Source: Nocardia acidivorans NBRC 108247
Lineage (GTDB): Bacteria > Actinomycetota > Actinomycetes > Mycobacteriales > Mycobacteriaceae
DNA length: 63,309 bases
Reading direction: 5' to 3'
Assembly: GCF_001625085.1 (NCBI RefSeq)
Contig: NZ_BDAW01000059.1
Location: 1-63,309, forward strand
Shown piece by piece: positions 51,822 through 60,689 of this stretch. The notes under the pieces are model-generated. The model was not told the DNA's origin. It made no database searches and was given only the letters and a program-made list of their open reading frames with translations. The position numbers and the translations under genes were made by a program. Numbering within the stretch: position 1 is the first letter of the stretch; each line of letters starts with the position of its first letter.

Positions 51822-52355
51822 ATGGCACGCATCACCGGCTCGTGGTTGTCCGGACCGAACGCTGATTCCGGGGACAACTCGCCCGGTGAGTATCAGGGCA
51901 AGGAACTGGGACTGCCGAAGAGCGGGGTGGGAGCGCTGGCCCCGATGACCCGGCGGATTCCGGCGCTGATCCTGGATTGGTTCATCTCGCTGGGGCTGAC
52001 CGCGATCATCGTGCGGCCCGATGCGAATGCGCTCATCGCCAAGTTCGTCGCGGCGAATCCCGGAAAGCAGCCGCCCTCGCATTTCGAGGTGATCATCAAT
52101 TCGCTGGCGACGCCGAATCTCGGGGTGTGGTTCGTGCTCGGGATCGCGACCGTGACGCTGTTCGGGTTCACTCCCGGGCAGTACTTCCTGCGCTTGCGGG
52201 TGAGCCGAATCGATATCGACGGGCCGGTCGGTTTCATTCGGGCGCTGGCCCGGCAGGCCATCCTGGTGTTCGTGGTGCCCGCGCTCTTCACCGACGGGGA
52301 CGGGCGCGGAATGCACGACCGTGCCACCGGGACCGCGCTCACGTACGCGCGCTGA
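51822..52355 (+). CDS. RDD family membrane protein (Rv2219A type)
   Basis: 177 residues. The RDD signature appears as R-R-I-P-A-L-I-L-D-W near residue 44 with TM segments at about 47-65 and 105-125 and a C-terminal conserved helix (G-P-V-G-F-I-R-A-L-A-R-Q-A). H-D-R-A-T-G-T near the end is also typical of RDD proteins. In M. tuberculosis the corresponding gene sits beside glnA1; here 9.9 kb of accessory DNA lie between. Function unknown. Confidence 0.9.
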   Translation: MARITGSWLSGPNADSGDNSPGEYQGKELGLPKSGVGALAPMTRRIPALILDWFISLGLTAIIVRPDANALIAKFVAANPGKQPPSHFEVIINSLATPNLGVWFVLGIATVTLFGFTPGQYFLRLRVSRIDIDGPVGFIRALARQAILVFVVPALFTDGDGRGMHDRATGTALTYAR

Positions 52356-52633
52356 AAGGTTGCCCGAGGCTTTCCAGTGCTGATTCCCGACTCCGCGGGT
52401 CGGCTCGCGCGCTTGTGATCCGCGCCTCCATTTGATTCACCCGGATCCGAATCCTCACGGTTACCTCATATATCCAGGTCCATCATTGCTTTGTCGGATA
52501 AGAGTCCTCGCAGATGTAGCCCTTTGTTCACCGCGTGTTGCCTTCGATCGGTAGGGTCGCAGGCGATCCGCCGGGGCGCATGCTGCGAGCTTGCGAACCG
52601 GCGGATAGCTGTTGATGTGCTGATGGAGGATAG

Positions 52634-53533
52634 ATGGGTCAGGGCTACCGGGCTGCCGCGCGGAGTCTCAGCCGACGGTCGCTCTTGGCGACCACGGGTC
52701 TGCTGGGCCTGGCGGCCGCCGGAGCAGCCGTGAGCGCGGCCGTCAATGCCGCGCCCGACGGCGACAGCCTGCAACGTGCCGTGGGCGACGGCTCGCGCGC
52801 GGTACTCGGCATCGAACCGATCGTCCGCACCGACCGCGTCTACTCCGCGGCCCGCGGCCGGGAGGTGGACGTGATCACCATCCTGCCGCCGGGCGTGCCG
52901 ACCCAGGACCTGCCGATGTCCCTGCTGCTGCACGGATTGCACGGGACCGCGCGCAGCGCCGCCATCGGCGGAATCGGCGGGGTGCTCGCGGCCGCGGTCG
53001 CCGCCCGGCTGGTGCCCGCCTTCGGTTTCATGGCCATCGACGGTGGCGACAACTACTGGCATCAGCACTTCTCCGGTGACGATCCGATGACCATGCTGCT
53101 GGACGAGGCCCCGGGCTGGCTGGCCGCGCGCGGGCTCGCGCCCGAACCGTTCGCCTGCACCGGCACGTCCATGGGCGGATTCGGCGCACTGGTGTACGGT
53201 CGCCGCCGCGCCGAACGCGGGCGGCCGGTCCACGCGACCGCCACGCTGTCGCCCGGGCTCATCACCTCCTGGAACGAGATGAGCAAGCGCAACGCCTTCG
53301 CCAGTGTCCAGGAGTGGGCCGCGCTGGATCCGCTGCAGAACATCGCCAAGCTCGGCCCGGCCCCGATCGGGGTCTGGGTGGGCGATCGGGACCGCTTCAT
53401 CGACGGCTGCCGCCAGTTCATGAGCCGGGCGCGACTCGAGGTCGCCCTGGTGACCCCGGGGGCGCACAATGACGACTACTGGCGCACCGTGACCCCCGAT
53501 GTGGTGCGGTTCCTGGGCTCGCACGCGCGCTGA
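52634..53533 (+). CDS. Secreted putative esterase (Tat signal, alpha/beta hydrolase)
   Basis: 299 residues. The N-terminus has a twin-arginine-like motif S-L-S-R-R-S-L-L-A-T-T followed by an Ala/Gly/Leu core. The mature part resembles esterase D/antigen-85-like enzymes: S-L-L-L-H-G-L-H-G near residue 94, nucleophile motif T-G-T-S-M-G-G-F-G-A-L near 176, acid candidate in V-G-D-R-D-R-F near 250 and histidine in G-A-H-N-D-D-Y near 278. The 278 bp upstream hold no gene. Substrate unknown; lipid or cell-wall ester likely but inferred. Confidence 0.88.
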   Translation: MGQGYRAAARSLSRRSLLATTGLLGLAAAGAAVSAAVNAAPDGDSLQRAVGDGSRAVLGIEPIVRTDRVYSAARGREVDVITILPPGVPTQDLPMSLLLHGLHGTARSAAIGGIGGVLAAAVAARLVPAFGFMAIDGGDNYWHQHFSGDDPMTMLLDEAPGWLAARGLAPEPFACTGTSMGGFGALVYGRRRAERGRPVHATATLSPGLITSWNEMSKRNAFASVQEWAALDPLQNIAKLGPAPIGVWVGDRDRFIDGCRQFMSRARLEVALVTPGAHNDDYWRTVTPDVVRFLGSHAR

Positions 53534-53657
53534 TCGGCCACCGGACCCGGGCGGGCGGCGATCACACGTCCGAAACGCCGGGTTTCCGGTGTGGTGCGGC
53601 GTAACGTGTCTCGAAGCGCCAGCGCAGTGACGCCTGCCGAACCGCCGGAGGGATCAC

Positions 53658-54257
53658 ATGAGCACCTTCTCGCCAGGATTTCAGGGCCGCCCCCGCCCGC
53701 AGGCCGATCGCCTGCCACCCGGCCAGTATCTGACCGAGGACTTCCCGGTCTTGTCGGCGGGCCCGACCCCGCGGGTCGACCTGAATCGCTGGCAATTCAT
53801 CATCACCAATGAGACCGGCCGCCAATACGGCTGGAGCTGGCCGCAATTCATGTCCATGACGCAGACCAAACCGCATGTCGACATTCATTGCGTGACACGG
53901 TGGTCCAAACTCGACACCACCTGGCAGGGCGTCTCCCTGGACACACTCCTGGAAAACGTGGAAACCCAAGCCGAATTCGCGGCCGTCTCCAGTTACGGCG
54001 GTTACACCACCAATCTGCCCCTGGAAGATCTGCTGGACGGTAAGGCGTGGATCGTGCACACCTTCGACGGCCAGGACCTGCATCCCGAACACGGCGGGCC
54101 CGCACGGCTTCTCGTCCCGCACCTGTACTTCTGGAAATCCGCCAAGTGGGTCAAGGGAATTCGCCTACTCGACTACGACGAACCCGGATTCTGGGAGACC
54201 GCCGGATACCACAATCTCGGCGACCCCTGGCGCGAACAGCGCTATCAGGACGACTGA
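53658..54257 (+). CDS. Small molybdopterin-dependent oxidoreductase (sulfite oxidase fold)
   Basis: 199 residues, only the Oxidored_molyb (SuoX) domain: no dimerisation domain, no heme domain, no signal peptide. The Mo-coordinating cysteine is Cys78 in D-I-H-C-V-T-R-W-S-K; cofactor-binding blocks are S-Y-G-G-Y-T-T-N-L-P-L near 113 and P-E-H-G-G-P-A-R-L-L-V-P near 148. Its stop is 1 bp from the start of the FAD reductase gene, so electrons probably pass between the two. Substrate unknown. Confidence 0.92.
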   Translation: MSTFSPGFQGRPRPQADRLPPGQYLTEDFPVLSAGPTPRVDLNRWQFIITNETGRQYGWSWPQFMSMTQTKPHVDIHCVTRWSKLDTTWQGVSLDTLLENVETQAEFAAVSSYGGYTTNLPLEDLLDGKAWIVHTFDGQDLHPEHGGPARLLVPHLYFWKSAKWVKGIRLLDYDEPGFWETAGYHNLGDPWREQRYQDD

Positions 54258-54258
54258 A

Positions 54259-55032
54259 ATGCGCTGGCAGCCGGCGGAACTCATCGCCGCCCACTTCGAG
54301 ACGCCCTCCGCCCGCACCCTCACCCTGCGCATCCCCGGCTGGCCCGGCCACCTCCCCGGCCAGCACGTCGACGTCCGCCTCACCGCCCCCGACGGCTACC
54401 ACGCCGAACGCAGCTATTCCCTCGCCGCCCCGGCCGCCGCCGACCGGATAGAACTCACCATTCAACGGGTCCCCGACGGCGAGGTCTCCGGGTACCTGGT
54501 CGACGTCTTCCCGATCGGTGCGCGAATCGAGGTCCGCGGCCCGATAGGCGGCTGGTTCGCCTGGAATCCGGACAGCGGCGGCGCGGCGGTCCTCATCGCG
54601 GGCGGATCCGGCATCGTGCCGCTCGCGGCAATCCTGCGTGCCCGCCGAAAAGCACGGTCCGCCAACTCTTTCCGTCTCATCTACGCCCTCCGGAGTCCGG
54701 CGGACCTCTACTACCGCGATGAACTCGCCCCGCCCGGCACCGAGCCGACAGCGACCGGCGGATCACCGGTCGCGCCCACCGAGTTCGTCATGCCCGGAGA
54801 CGATGTCGAGGTGTTCCTCGCCTTCAGCCGCGGCGCGCCATCCGGTGCGCGGCCGCCCGGGCGACTCACCGCGGAGGAGATCGCGAAACATGCGCTGCCG
54901 CCCGCACCCGATGTCACCTGCTACGTCTGCGGCCCGACCCCCTTCGTCGAATTCGCCGCCGCCGCACTGGTTTCCGCCGGTCACGACCCGGGCTCGATCC
55001 GGACCGAACGTTTCGGCCCGACAGGAGGATGA
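54259..55032 (+). CDS. FAD/NAD(P)-binding oxidoreductase (ferredoxin reductase type)
   Basis: 257 residues. The FAD domain has L-P-G-Q-H-V-D-V-R near residue 34 and R-S-Y-S-L-A near 52; the NAD(P) domain has A-G-G-S-G-I-V-P-L near 115 and the C-terminal C-G-P-T-P-F-V-E near 222. No iron-sulfur domain is fused. An insertion with Pro/Gly/Thr (about 160-175) is visible. It starts 1 bp after the molybdoenzyme stop and its TGA overlaps the ATG zone of the DUF6510 gene, so the three are one operon; it probably supplies or accepts electrons for the molybdoenzyme. Confidence 0.92.
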   Translation: MRWQPAELIAAHFETPSARTLTLRIPGWPGHLPGQHVDVRLTAPDGYHAERSYSLAAPAAADRIELTIQRVPDGEVSGYLVDVFPIGARIEVRGPIGGWFAWNPDSGGAAVLIAGGSGIVPLAAILRARRKARSANSFRLIYALRSPADLYYRDELAPPGTEPTATGGSPVAPTEFVMPGDDVEVFLAFSRGAPSGARPPGRLTAEEIAKHALPPAPDVTCYVCGPTPFVEFAAAALVSAGHDPGSIRTERFGPTGG

Positions 55033-55034
55033 CC

Positions 55035-55334
55035 ATGTCCATCCCGTACACCTACGCGACCGGAGCCGCCGAGCAGTCCTTCGTCGACGGCAATGCGATA
55101 GCGGGCATCCTCTCGGAGATCTTCACCTCCGACCTCACCGCCCGCGGATGCCGTTGCGGCGGCTGCGGAGTCGTCGAACCCCTGGCCCGCGCCCTGGTCT
55201 ACCTGAACTGCCCGGGCGCGGTGGTCCGCTGCCCGCACTGCACCGCCGTGGTCCTGCGTATCACCACCACCCCCACCGGCCGCTGGCTCGATCTCGGCGA
55301 AGGCGCGGCCCTCTGCCTCCCCGTCGAGGAGTGA
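55035..55334 (+). CDS. DUF6510 zinc-ribbon protein
   Basis: 99 residues with two Cys pairs, C-R-C-G-G-C-G near residue 37 and V-R-C-P-H-C near 65, likely one zinc ribbon. Matches DUF6510, which I recall beside small sulfite-oxidase-like genes. ATG 55035 has AGGAGG at a proper distance; ATG 55029 overlaps the previous stop. Third gene of the redox operon; could be a cofactor or assembly partner (inference). The stop codon lies inside a 15-bp tandem repeat. Confidence 0.8.
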   Translation: MSIPYTYATGAAEQSFVDGNAIAGILSEIFTSDLTARGCRCGGCGVVEPLARALVYLNCPGAVVRCPHCTAVVLRITTTPTGRWLDLGEGAALCLPVEE

Positions 55335-55352
55335 GGAGTCGAGGAGTGAGGA
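55323..55352. repeat. Perfect tandem 15-bp duplication at the DUF6510 stop
   Basis: 55323-55337 and 55338-55352 are identical (GTCGAGGAGTGAGGA). The first copy contains the last codons and the stop, the second is untranslated. Probably a slippage duplication. Confidence 0.9.
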
Positions 55353-55359
55353 TATGTGC

Positions 55360-55390
55360 GAGGCCCGCGTCCGGTGTGGACGCGGGCCTC
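55360..55390. terminator. Bidirectional terminator
   Basis: A perfect 13-bp GC stem (55360-55372 with 55378-55390) and 5-nt loop between the convergent DUF6510 and DUF4191 genes. Confidence 0.88.
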
Positions 55391-55404
55391 GGGGAGTGCG
55401 GGAA

Positions 55405-56151
55405 TCAGCGGCGGCGGATGCTGCGCTGTACGCCTTTCATTTTCGCTCCGGCGGGCAGCGGACCCTTGGGGAGCGCCGGACCGCCGCGGGTCGCGAGCGC
55501 CGCGAGACGACCTTCGATGAGGTCCATACGCTTGGCGTCGATATTGCGCGGCAGCTTGGTGAGATAGCGCTGCAACTCCTTGAGCGGCACCTGATCGCCC
55601 TCGTTGCCGATTACGACGTCATAGATCGGGGTATCGCCGACGAGCCGGGAGACCTTCTTCTTCTCCTGCGCCAGAAGTGATTTCACGCGCTGCGGCGAGC
55701 CCTCCGCCACCAGCACCACACCCGGCAGACCGATCACGCGGTGCACGGCATCGAGCTGGGTGGTGGCCGCGACTCCCGGGGTGACCCGCCACTTGCCCTG
55801 GAGGTTGTCCAGCACCCATGCCGCCGCCCCGGCCTGACCCTCGGCCTTGGCGTACACGTTCTTCTGTACCCGCCGCCCGAAGAGGATGAACGCGGCCAGC
55901 GCGCCCAGCAGCAGACCGATCGGCAGCAGGAACCACTGCAGTCCGAAGATCAGCCCGACCACCAGGAACAGCACCGTCACGCCGACGAACGCGCCGATCA
56001 TCAGCGGCAGCAGCAGCTTGTCTTCCTTGCGCTGCATCTGGAACGCCTGCCAGAGTTGCTGGCGGCGCTCCTTCGACGCCTGCTTGCGCGCCGCCTTAGC
56101 CGCGGCCTTCGCTTCCTTCGACGGAGTATTACCGCCCTTACCTGCTGCCAT
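55405..56151 (-). CDS. DUF4191 membrane protein (Rv2219 type)
   Basis: 248 residues. A Lys/Ala/Arg-rich N-terminal helix (about 1-45) is followed by two adjacent TM segments (about 50-95) and a cytoplasmic domain ending P-A-G-A-K-M-K-G-V-Q-R-S-I-R-R-R. This is the DUF4191 family, of unknown function, conserved next to lipA in mycobacteria. ATG 56151 is preferred; the frame extends 16 codons upstream without conserved sequence. Confidence 0.9.
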   Translation of the reverse strand: MAAGKGGNTPSKEAKAAAKAARKQASKERRQQLWQAFQMQRKEDKLLLPLMIGAFVGVTVLFLVVGLIFGLQWFLLPIGLLLGALAAFILFGRRVQKNVYAKAEGQAGAAAWVLDNLQGKWRVTPGVAATTQLDAVHRVIGLPGVVLVAEGSPQRVKSLLAQEKKKVSRLVGDTPIYDVVIGNEGDQVPLKELQRYLTKLPRNIDAKRMDLIEGRLAALATRGGPALPKGPLPAGAKMKGVQRSIRRR

Positions 56152-56267
56152 GCCCACCAGGATAGTTGCCCGGTACCGCCCGGTCCGCGACGGGACCATT
56201 CGGACGATTCCGTGTGACGTGAGTCTCAGAGCGGGGCGGCGTCATTCCACGCCCCGGGCGGCGACTC

Positions 56268-56393
56268 ATGTCCCGATTATGGACCGGCCTACCTCGAATT
56301 CGGCAAAGCGGGCTGGGACTGTTTGCCTGGAAACCGCAGCCCGGCTACCGCGCCGCCCTGGACCGCGACGACGAAGGCATCGCCTGCGAGTAG
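56268..56393 (+). CDS. Small ORF with excalibur-like C-terminus (possible remnant)
   Basis: 41 residues ending P-G-Y-R-A-A-L-D-R-D-D-E-G-I-A-C-E, the hallmark of the excalibur calcium-binding domain (Y-x-x-x-L-D-R-D-x-D-G-I-A-C-E). The first cysteine of the domain and a signal peptide are missing, so it is likely the tail of a degraded gene, 7 bp from the end of the convergent EF-G-like gene. Confidence 0.45.
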   Translation: MSRLWTGLPRIRQSGLGLFAWKPQPGYRAALDRDDEGIACE

Positions 56394-56400
56394 TCGCCCG

Positions 56401-58596
56401 TCACACGGTCGGCTCGGCCCTGTCCCGGACGGTGACGGCCACCTGGGTGGGCATGGGTTCGTGGCGGGCGTAGGCGCGGGTGAAGGTGGCCCCGCCGTGG
56501 GCCAGCGAGCGCAGGTCTATCGCGTAGCGGGCCAGTTCCAGCTCGGGGACCTCGGCGCGGATTTCGGTGCGGCCCAGGGTGACCGGTTCGGTGCCCAGGA
56601 CGCGGCCGCGGCGGCCGGAGAGGTCGCCGAGGACGGGGCCCACGTATTCGTCGGCCACCACCACCCGGACTTCGGCAATGGGTTCCAGCAGATCGAGTTT
56701 GGCGGCGGCGGCGGCTTCGCGCAGCGCCAGGGCGCCCGCCGTCTGGAAGGCGGCGTCGGAGGAGTCGACCGAGTGCGCCTTGCCGTCGAAGAGGGTCACC
56801 CGGACATCGACGAGGGGATACCCGGCGGTGACGCCCCGGGCGGCTTGGGCGCGGACGCCCTTCTCCACCGAGGGGATGAATTGCCGGGGGACCACGCCGC
56901 CGACGACCTTGTCCACGAATTCGATTCCGGATCCGCCGGGCAGCGGAGCGACTTCGATCTCGCAGATGGCGAACTGGCCGTGGCCACCGGATTGTTTGAC
57001 ATGGCGGCCGCGCCCGGAGGCGGTGCCGGCGAAGGTTTCTCGCAGCGCGACCTTGTGGTCGATGACGTCGACCTGGACGCCGAAGCGCGACCGCAGGCGT
57101 TCCAGCGCCACATCCCGGTGCGCCTCGCCCAAGCACCACAGCACCAGTTGACGGGTGTCCGGATTGTGTTCCAGGCGCACGGTCGGATCCTCGGCGACCA
57201 GGCGGGACAGGCCGACCGAGAGTTTGTCCTCATCGGCCTTGCTGTGCGCGTGCACCGCGACCGGCAGCAGCGGATCCGGCATCGACCAGGCTTCGATGAG
57301 CAGCGGAGAATCCTTGGCCGACAGCGTATCCCCGGTTTCGGCGCGGGAGAGTTTGGTGACGCACACGATGTCACCGGCAATGGCCTGGCCGAGCGGGCGC
57401 TGCTGTTTACCGAAGGGCAGCGACACCGCGCCGATGCGCTCGTCGGCATCGTGATCGGCGGCCTCGTCACCGGCGCGATGGCCCCACACGTGCACGGTGT
57501 CGTCGGCGCTCAGGGTCCCGGAGAAGATTCGTACCAGGGAGATTCGGCCCACATACGGATCGGAGGCGGTGCGGATCACCTCGGCGGCCAAGGGCGCTTT
57601 CGGATCGCACACCTGGGGCGCGGACTTCCCGCCGCTCACGGCGGTGACGGGATGCTCTGCGGGCGTGGGGAATCCGCGCGTGATCAATTCCAGGATCTCC
57701 GTGGTCCCCAATCCTTCCCGCGCGCCCTCCGGCGGCGGCGCGGCGATCAGCACCGGATGGAAACTCCCACGCGCGACGGCTTTTTCGAGATCCCGCACCA
57801 GCGTTCCGAGGTCGATTTCCTCGCCGCCGATATACCGCTCCATCAGCGTCTCGTCCTCGGATTCGGCGATGATTCCCTCGATGAGCCGATTCCGCGCCTG
57901 CTCCATCAACTCCAATTGCTCGTCGGAGGCGGGCATTTCGGTGTGCTCACCCGCCGAATAGTCGTACACGCGCTGGGTGAGCAGATCGATCAACCCGGTC
58001 ACCGGTCGATGGCCGTCCGCGGATTTGGCCCCGTACACCGGAAGATGCAGCGGCAGCATGCTTTCCACGCGCCCGCCGCCGAGTATTTCCCGGCACGTCT
58101 GCGTCATATCCTCGAAATCGGCGCGCGCGGTATCCAAATGGGTGAGCACGATGGCGCGCGGCATGCCGACGCTCGCGCACTCCTCCCACAGCGCCGGCGT
58201 CGTCCCGCTCACGCCTTCGACGCCCGCGGCGGCCGAGAGCACGAAAAGGGCCGCGTCCGCCGCGCGCAGACCGGCCCTGAGCTCCCCGACGAAATCCTGG
58301 TAGCCGGGGGTGTCGAGTAGGTTGATCTTGGTCCCCGCCCAGCCCATCGGCACCACCGACAGTTGCACCGAACGATGTTGTCGCTGCTCGATATCGTCGT
58401 AATCCGAGACGCAGGTGCCGTCCTCGACGCGCCCGGCCCGGGGCACCGCGCCCGTGGCGACCGCGAGGGCCTCGACCAGCGTGGTCTTTCCGGACCCGCT
58501 GTGGCCCACCAGCACCACATTGCGTATGTCATCCGGCCGTTCGGCCGTGACCACCTTGCCATTCGCGCCTGCCGACGCTGTACTTCGCTCGACCAT
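56401..58596 (-). CDS. Elongation factor G-like GTPase (FusA2 type)
   Basis: 731 residues with the five-domain layout of EF-G. P-loop G-H-S-G-S-G-K-T-T near residue 31, switch II D-T-P-G-Y-Q-D-F near 95; the G4 motif is T-H-L-D instead of the canonical N-K-x-D, as in actinobacterial EF-G2 proteins. Domain III-V features R-G-R-H-V-K-Q-S-G-G-H-G-Q-F and G-Y-P-L-V-D-V-R-V are present. EF-G2 of mycobacteria binds GTP but lacks ribosome-dependent GTPase activity in published work; the role is unresolved. Separate from fusA of the str operon. Confidence 0.93.
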   Translation of the reverse strand: MVERSTASAGANGKVVTAERPDDIRNVVLVGHSGSGKTTLVEALAVATGAVPRAGRVEDGTCVSDYDDIEQRQHRSVQLSVVPMGWAGTKINLLDTPGYQDFVGELRAGLRAADAALFVLSAAAGVEGVSGTTPALWEECASVGMPRAIVLTHLDTARADFEDMTQTCREILGGGRVESMLPLHLPVYGAKSADGHRPVTGLIDLLTQRVYDYSAGEHTEMPASDEQLELMEQARNRLIEGIIAESEDETLMERYIGGEEIDLGTLVRDLEKAVARGSFHPVLIAAPPPEGAREGLGTTEILELITRGFPTPAEHPVTAVSGGKSAPQVCDPKAPLAAEVIRTASDPYVGRISLVRIFSGTLSADDTVHVWGHRAGDEAADHDADERIGAVSLPFGKQQRPLGQAIAGDIVCVTKLSRAETGDTLSAKDSPLLIEAWSMPDPLLPVAVHAHSKADEDKLSVGLSRLVAEDPTVRLEHNPDTRQLVLWCLGEAHRDVALERLRSRFGVQVDVIDHKVALRETFAGTASGRGRHVKQSGGHGQFAICEIEVAPLPGGSGIEFVDKVVGGVVPRQFIPSVEKGVRAQAARGVTAGYPLVDVRVTLFDGKAHSVDSSDAAFQTAGALALREAAAAAKLDLLEPIAEVRVVVADEYVGPVLGDLSGRRGRVLGTEPVTLGRTEIRAEVPELELARYAIDLRSLAHGGATFTRAYARHEPMPTQVAVTVRDRAEPTV

Positions 58597-58722
58597 AAGG
58601 CTCGCTCCGGGGTCGATTCATGCGGTACTTCGAGCTTCCCACCGGCGGGGTGATTCCGTCCACGAATCCGCCGAGATGGCGTTCCGATGCCATTCACACG
58701 CCGTACATCCGCACAGACGAAA

Positions 58723-58752
58723 CGGCCGGAAATCACGAATGAATTCCGGCCG
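58723..58752 (-). terminator. Hairpin downstream of lipA
   Basis: 9-bp perfect stem (58723-58731 with 58744-58752), 12-nt loop, followed on the minus strand by a short T run (GTTTCGTC). It lies between lipA and the start of the EF-G-like gene. Confidence 0.55.
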
Positions 58753-58828
58753 GTCGATACTGCGCTTCGCCCCGCGGCGCGGTCGCGCCACCCGTCATCC
58801 CGGCGCTTGTCCGCCGGTATCCACGGTT

Positions 58829-59908
58829 TCAGTGCGAGCCGAAGCGCGCGAGCACGCTCGTCGCCTCCTGCGTGGCGGTGCCCTCCTGGGCGAGATGCTC
58901 CATCTCCGGGGCGATTTCGCGCCCGTGATGCTTCATGGCCTGCGCGTAGAGCCGCCCCGCGCGGTACGAGGAGCGCACCAGCGGTCCGGCCATGACCCCG
59001 GCGAATCCCATCGCGGTGGCGGCGTCGGAGTGCTCGACGAACTCCTCCGGCTTCACCCACCGATCGACCGGATGATGCCGCGGCGACGGCCGCAGGTACT
59101 GGGTGATGGTGAGAATGTCGCAGCCCGCGTCGTGCAGATCCCGCATAGCCCGGGTGACTTCCTCGGGCGTCTCGCCCATACCCAGAATCAGATTCGACTT
59201 GGTGACCAGTCCGGCCTCGCGCGCCGCGGTGATCACCGCGAGCGAGCGTTCGTACCGGAAGGCGGGGCGAATCCGCTTGAAGATGCGCGGCACGGTTTCC
59301 AGATTGTGCGCGAGCACCTCCGGACGCGAGGAGAAGACCTCTTCGAGTTGCTCGGGCACGGCATTGAAATCCGGGATGAGCAGTTCGACGCCGGTATTCG
59401 GGTTCAGCGCCTTGATCGCGCGCACGGTCTCCGCGTACAGCCACGCGCCGCCGTCTTCCAGATCATCGCGGGCCACACCCGTGATGGTCGAGTACCGCAG
59501 CCCCATGGCCTGCACCGATTCGGCGACCCGGCGCGGCTCGTCACGATCGAGTGCCGCGGGTTTGCCGGTATCGATCTGGCAGAAGTCGCAGCGCCGCGTG
59601 CACTGTTCACCGCCGATGAGGAAGGTGGCCTCGCGGTCTTCCCAGCATTCGAAGATGTTGGGACACCCGGCTTCCTGGCAGACCGTGTGCAGCCCTTCGC
59701 GTTTCACCAATCCCTGGAGTTCGGTGTACTCCGGGCCCATGGTGGCCTTGGTGCGAATCCACTTCGGTTTGCGCTCGATCGGCGTCTCGGCGTTACGCGC
59801 CTCGATGCGGAGCAGTTTGCGTCCGGCGGGTGCGGAGGCGGTGCTCGAACCCGGCCGGGGTGCGGCGGGTTCGGGGGTGTTCGATGTCGGGGTATCGACG
59901 GAGGTCAC
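58829..59908 (-). CDS. lipA: Lipoyl synthase
   Basis: Radical-SAM enzyme that inserts two sulfurs into octanoyl-protein to make lipoyl groups. 359 residues. The auxiliary cluster cysteines are in C-Q-E-A-G-C-P-N-I-F-E-C-W near residue 77 and the radical-SAM motif in C-T-R-R-C-D-F-C near 104; the C-terminal R-S-S-Y-R-A serine ligand is present. An N-terminal Pro/Ala/Ser stretch (about 1-30) is variable. It follows lipB by 22 bp on the same strand. Confidence 0.97.
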   Translation of the reverse strand: MTSVDTPTSNTPEPAAPRPGSSTASAPAGRKLLRIEARNAETPIERKPKWIRTKATMGPEYTELQGLVKREGLHTVCQEAGCPNIFECWEDREATFLIGGEQCTRRCDFCQIDTGKPAALDRDEPRRVAESVQAMGLRYSTITGVARDDLEDGGAWLYAETVRAIKALNPNTGVELLIPDFNAVPEQLEEVFSSRPEVLAHNLETVPRIFKRIRPAFRYERSLAVITAAREAGLVTKSNLILGMGETPEEVTRAMRDLHDAGCDILTITQYLRPSPRHHPVDRWVKPEEFVEHSDAATAMGFAGVMAGPLVRSSYRAGRLYAQAMKHHGREIAPEMEHLAQEGTATQEATSVLARFGSH

Positions 59909-59930
59909 TCAATTCACCCTACGCTCGTGA

Positions 59931-60689
59931 TCATTCGGACTTGACGGCCACCGGTGGGGTGGCGGCGGTCCCGGGCAGATGGTGTTCGGTCACGGGCAGA
60001 TCGCCGTCGAGAGCACGCGCGATGGCGTCGGCGACCAGCGGGCTCACCTCGTCGACGGTGACCTCGCGCCCGAGTTCCCGGGTCAGCGTGGTGACACCGG
60101 CATCGCGGATACCGCACGGCACGATGGCATTGAAGCCGTCGAGCGTGGAATTGCAGTTCAGTGAGACACCGTGCAGGGTCACCCCGCGCTGCACCCGCAC
60201 GCCGATCGCCGCGACCTTGCGCTCGGGCAGGAAGTCCGAGGCGGGCAGCCACACGCCCGAACGCCCTTCCACCCGGCCGGTTTCCAGGCCGAGCCCGGCG
60301 CACACGCTGATGAGGGCTTCCTCGAGCCGTCGCACATACTTGACCACATCGACCGGTTCGGCGAGCCGCACGATCGGATAGCCGACCAATTGCCCGGGAC
60401 CGTGCCAGGTGATCTTCCCGCCGCGATCGACCTCCACCACCGGACTGCCGTCCATGGGCAGATCCGCGGCCTCGGTGCGGCGTCCCGCGGTGAAGACGAA
60501 GGGATGTTCGAGCAGTAGCAGCCGATCCTGGCCGATACCCTCGGCGCGCTCGGCGGCAATGCCGCGCTGCAGATCCCACGCCTGCTGATAGTCGATGAGG
60601 CCGAGGTTCTGCACCAGCAGGGGTGTGCTGTCGAACCGGGCCGATGCCCCACGGTGTGCAGGGGCGGTGACCGTCTTGCTGTCGCTCAC
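59931..60689 (-). CDS. lipB: Octanoyl-[ACP]:protein N-octanoyltransferase
   Basis: Transfers octanoate from acyl-carrier protein to lipoyl domains, the step before LipA. 252 residues. Conserved G-G-K-I-T-W-H-G-P-G-Q-L-V-G-Y-P near residue 92; catalytic lysine in R-K-V-A-A-I-G-V near 157 and cysteine in I-V-P-C-G-I near 193. GTG start at 60689 overlaps the stop of the GNAT gene (GTGA). Part of the GNAT-lipB-lipA operon. Confidence 0.97.
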   Translation of the reverse strand: MSDSKTVTAPAHRGASARFDSTPLLVQNLGLIDYQQAWDLQRGIAAERAEGIGQDRLLLLEHPFVFTAGRRTEAADLPMDGSPVVEVDRGGKITWHGPGQLVGYPIVRLAEPVDVVKYVRRLEEALISVCAGLGLETGRVEGRSGVWLPASDFLPERKVAAIGVRVQRGVTLHGVSLNCNSTLDGFNAIVPCGIRDAGVTTLTRELGREVTVDEVSPLVADAIARALDGDLPVTEHHLPGTAATPPVAVKSE

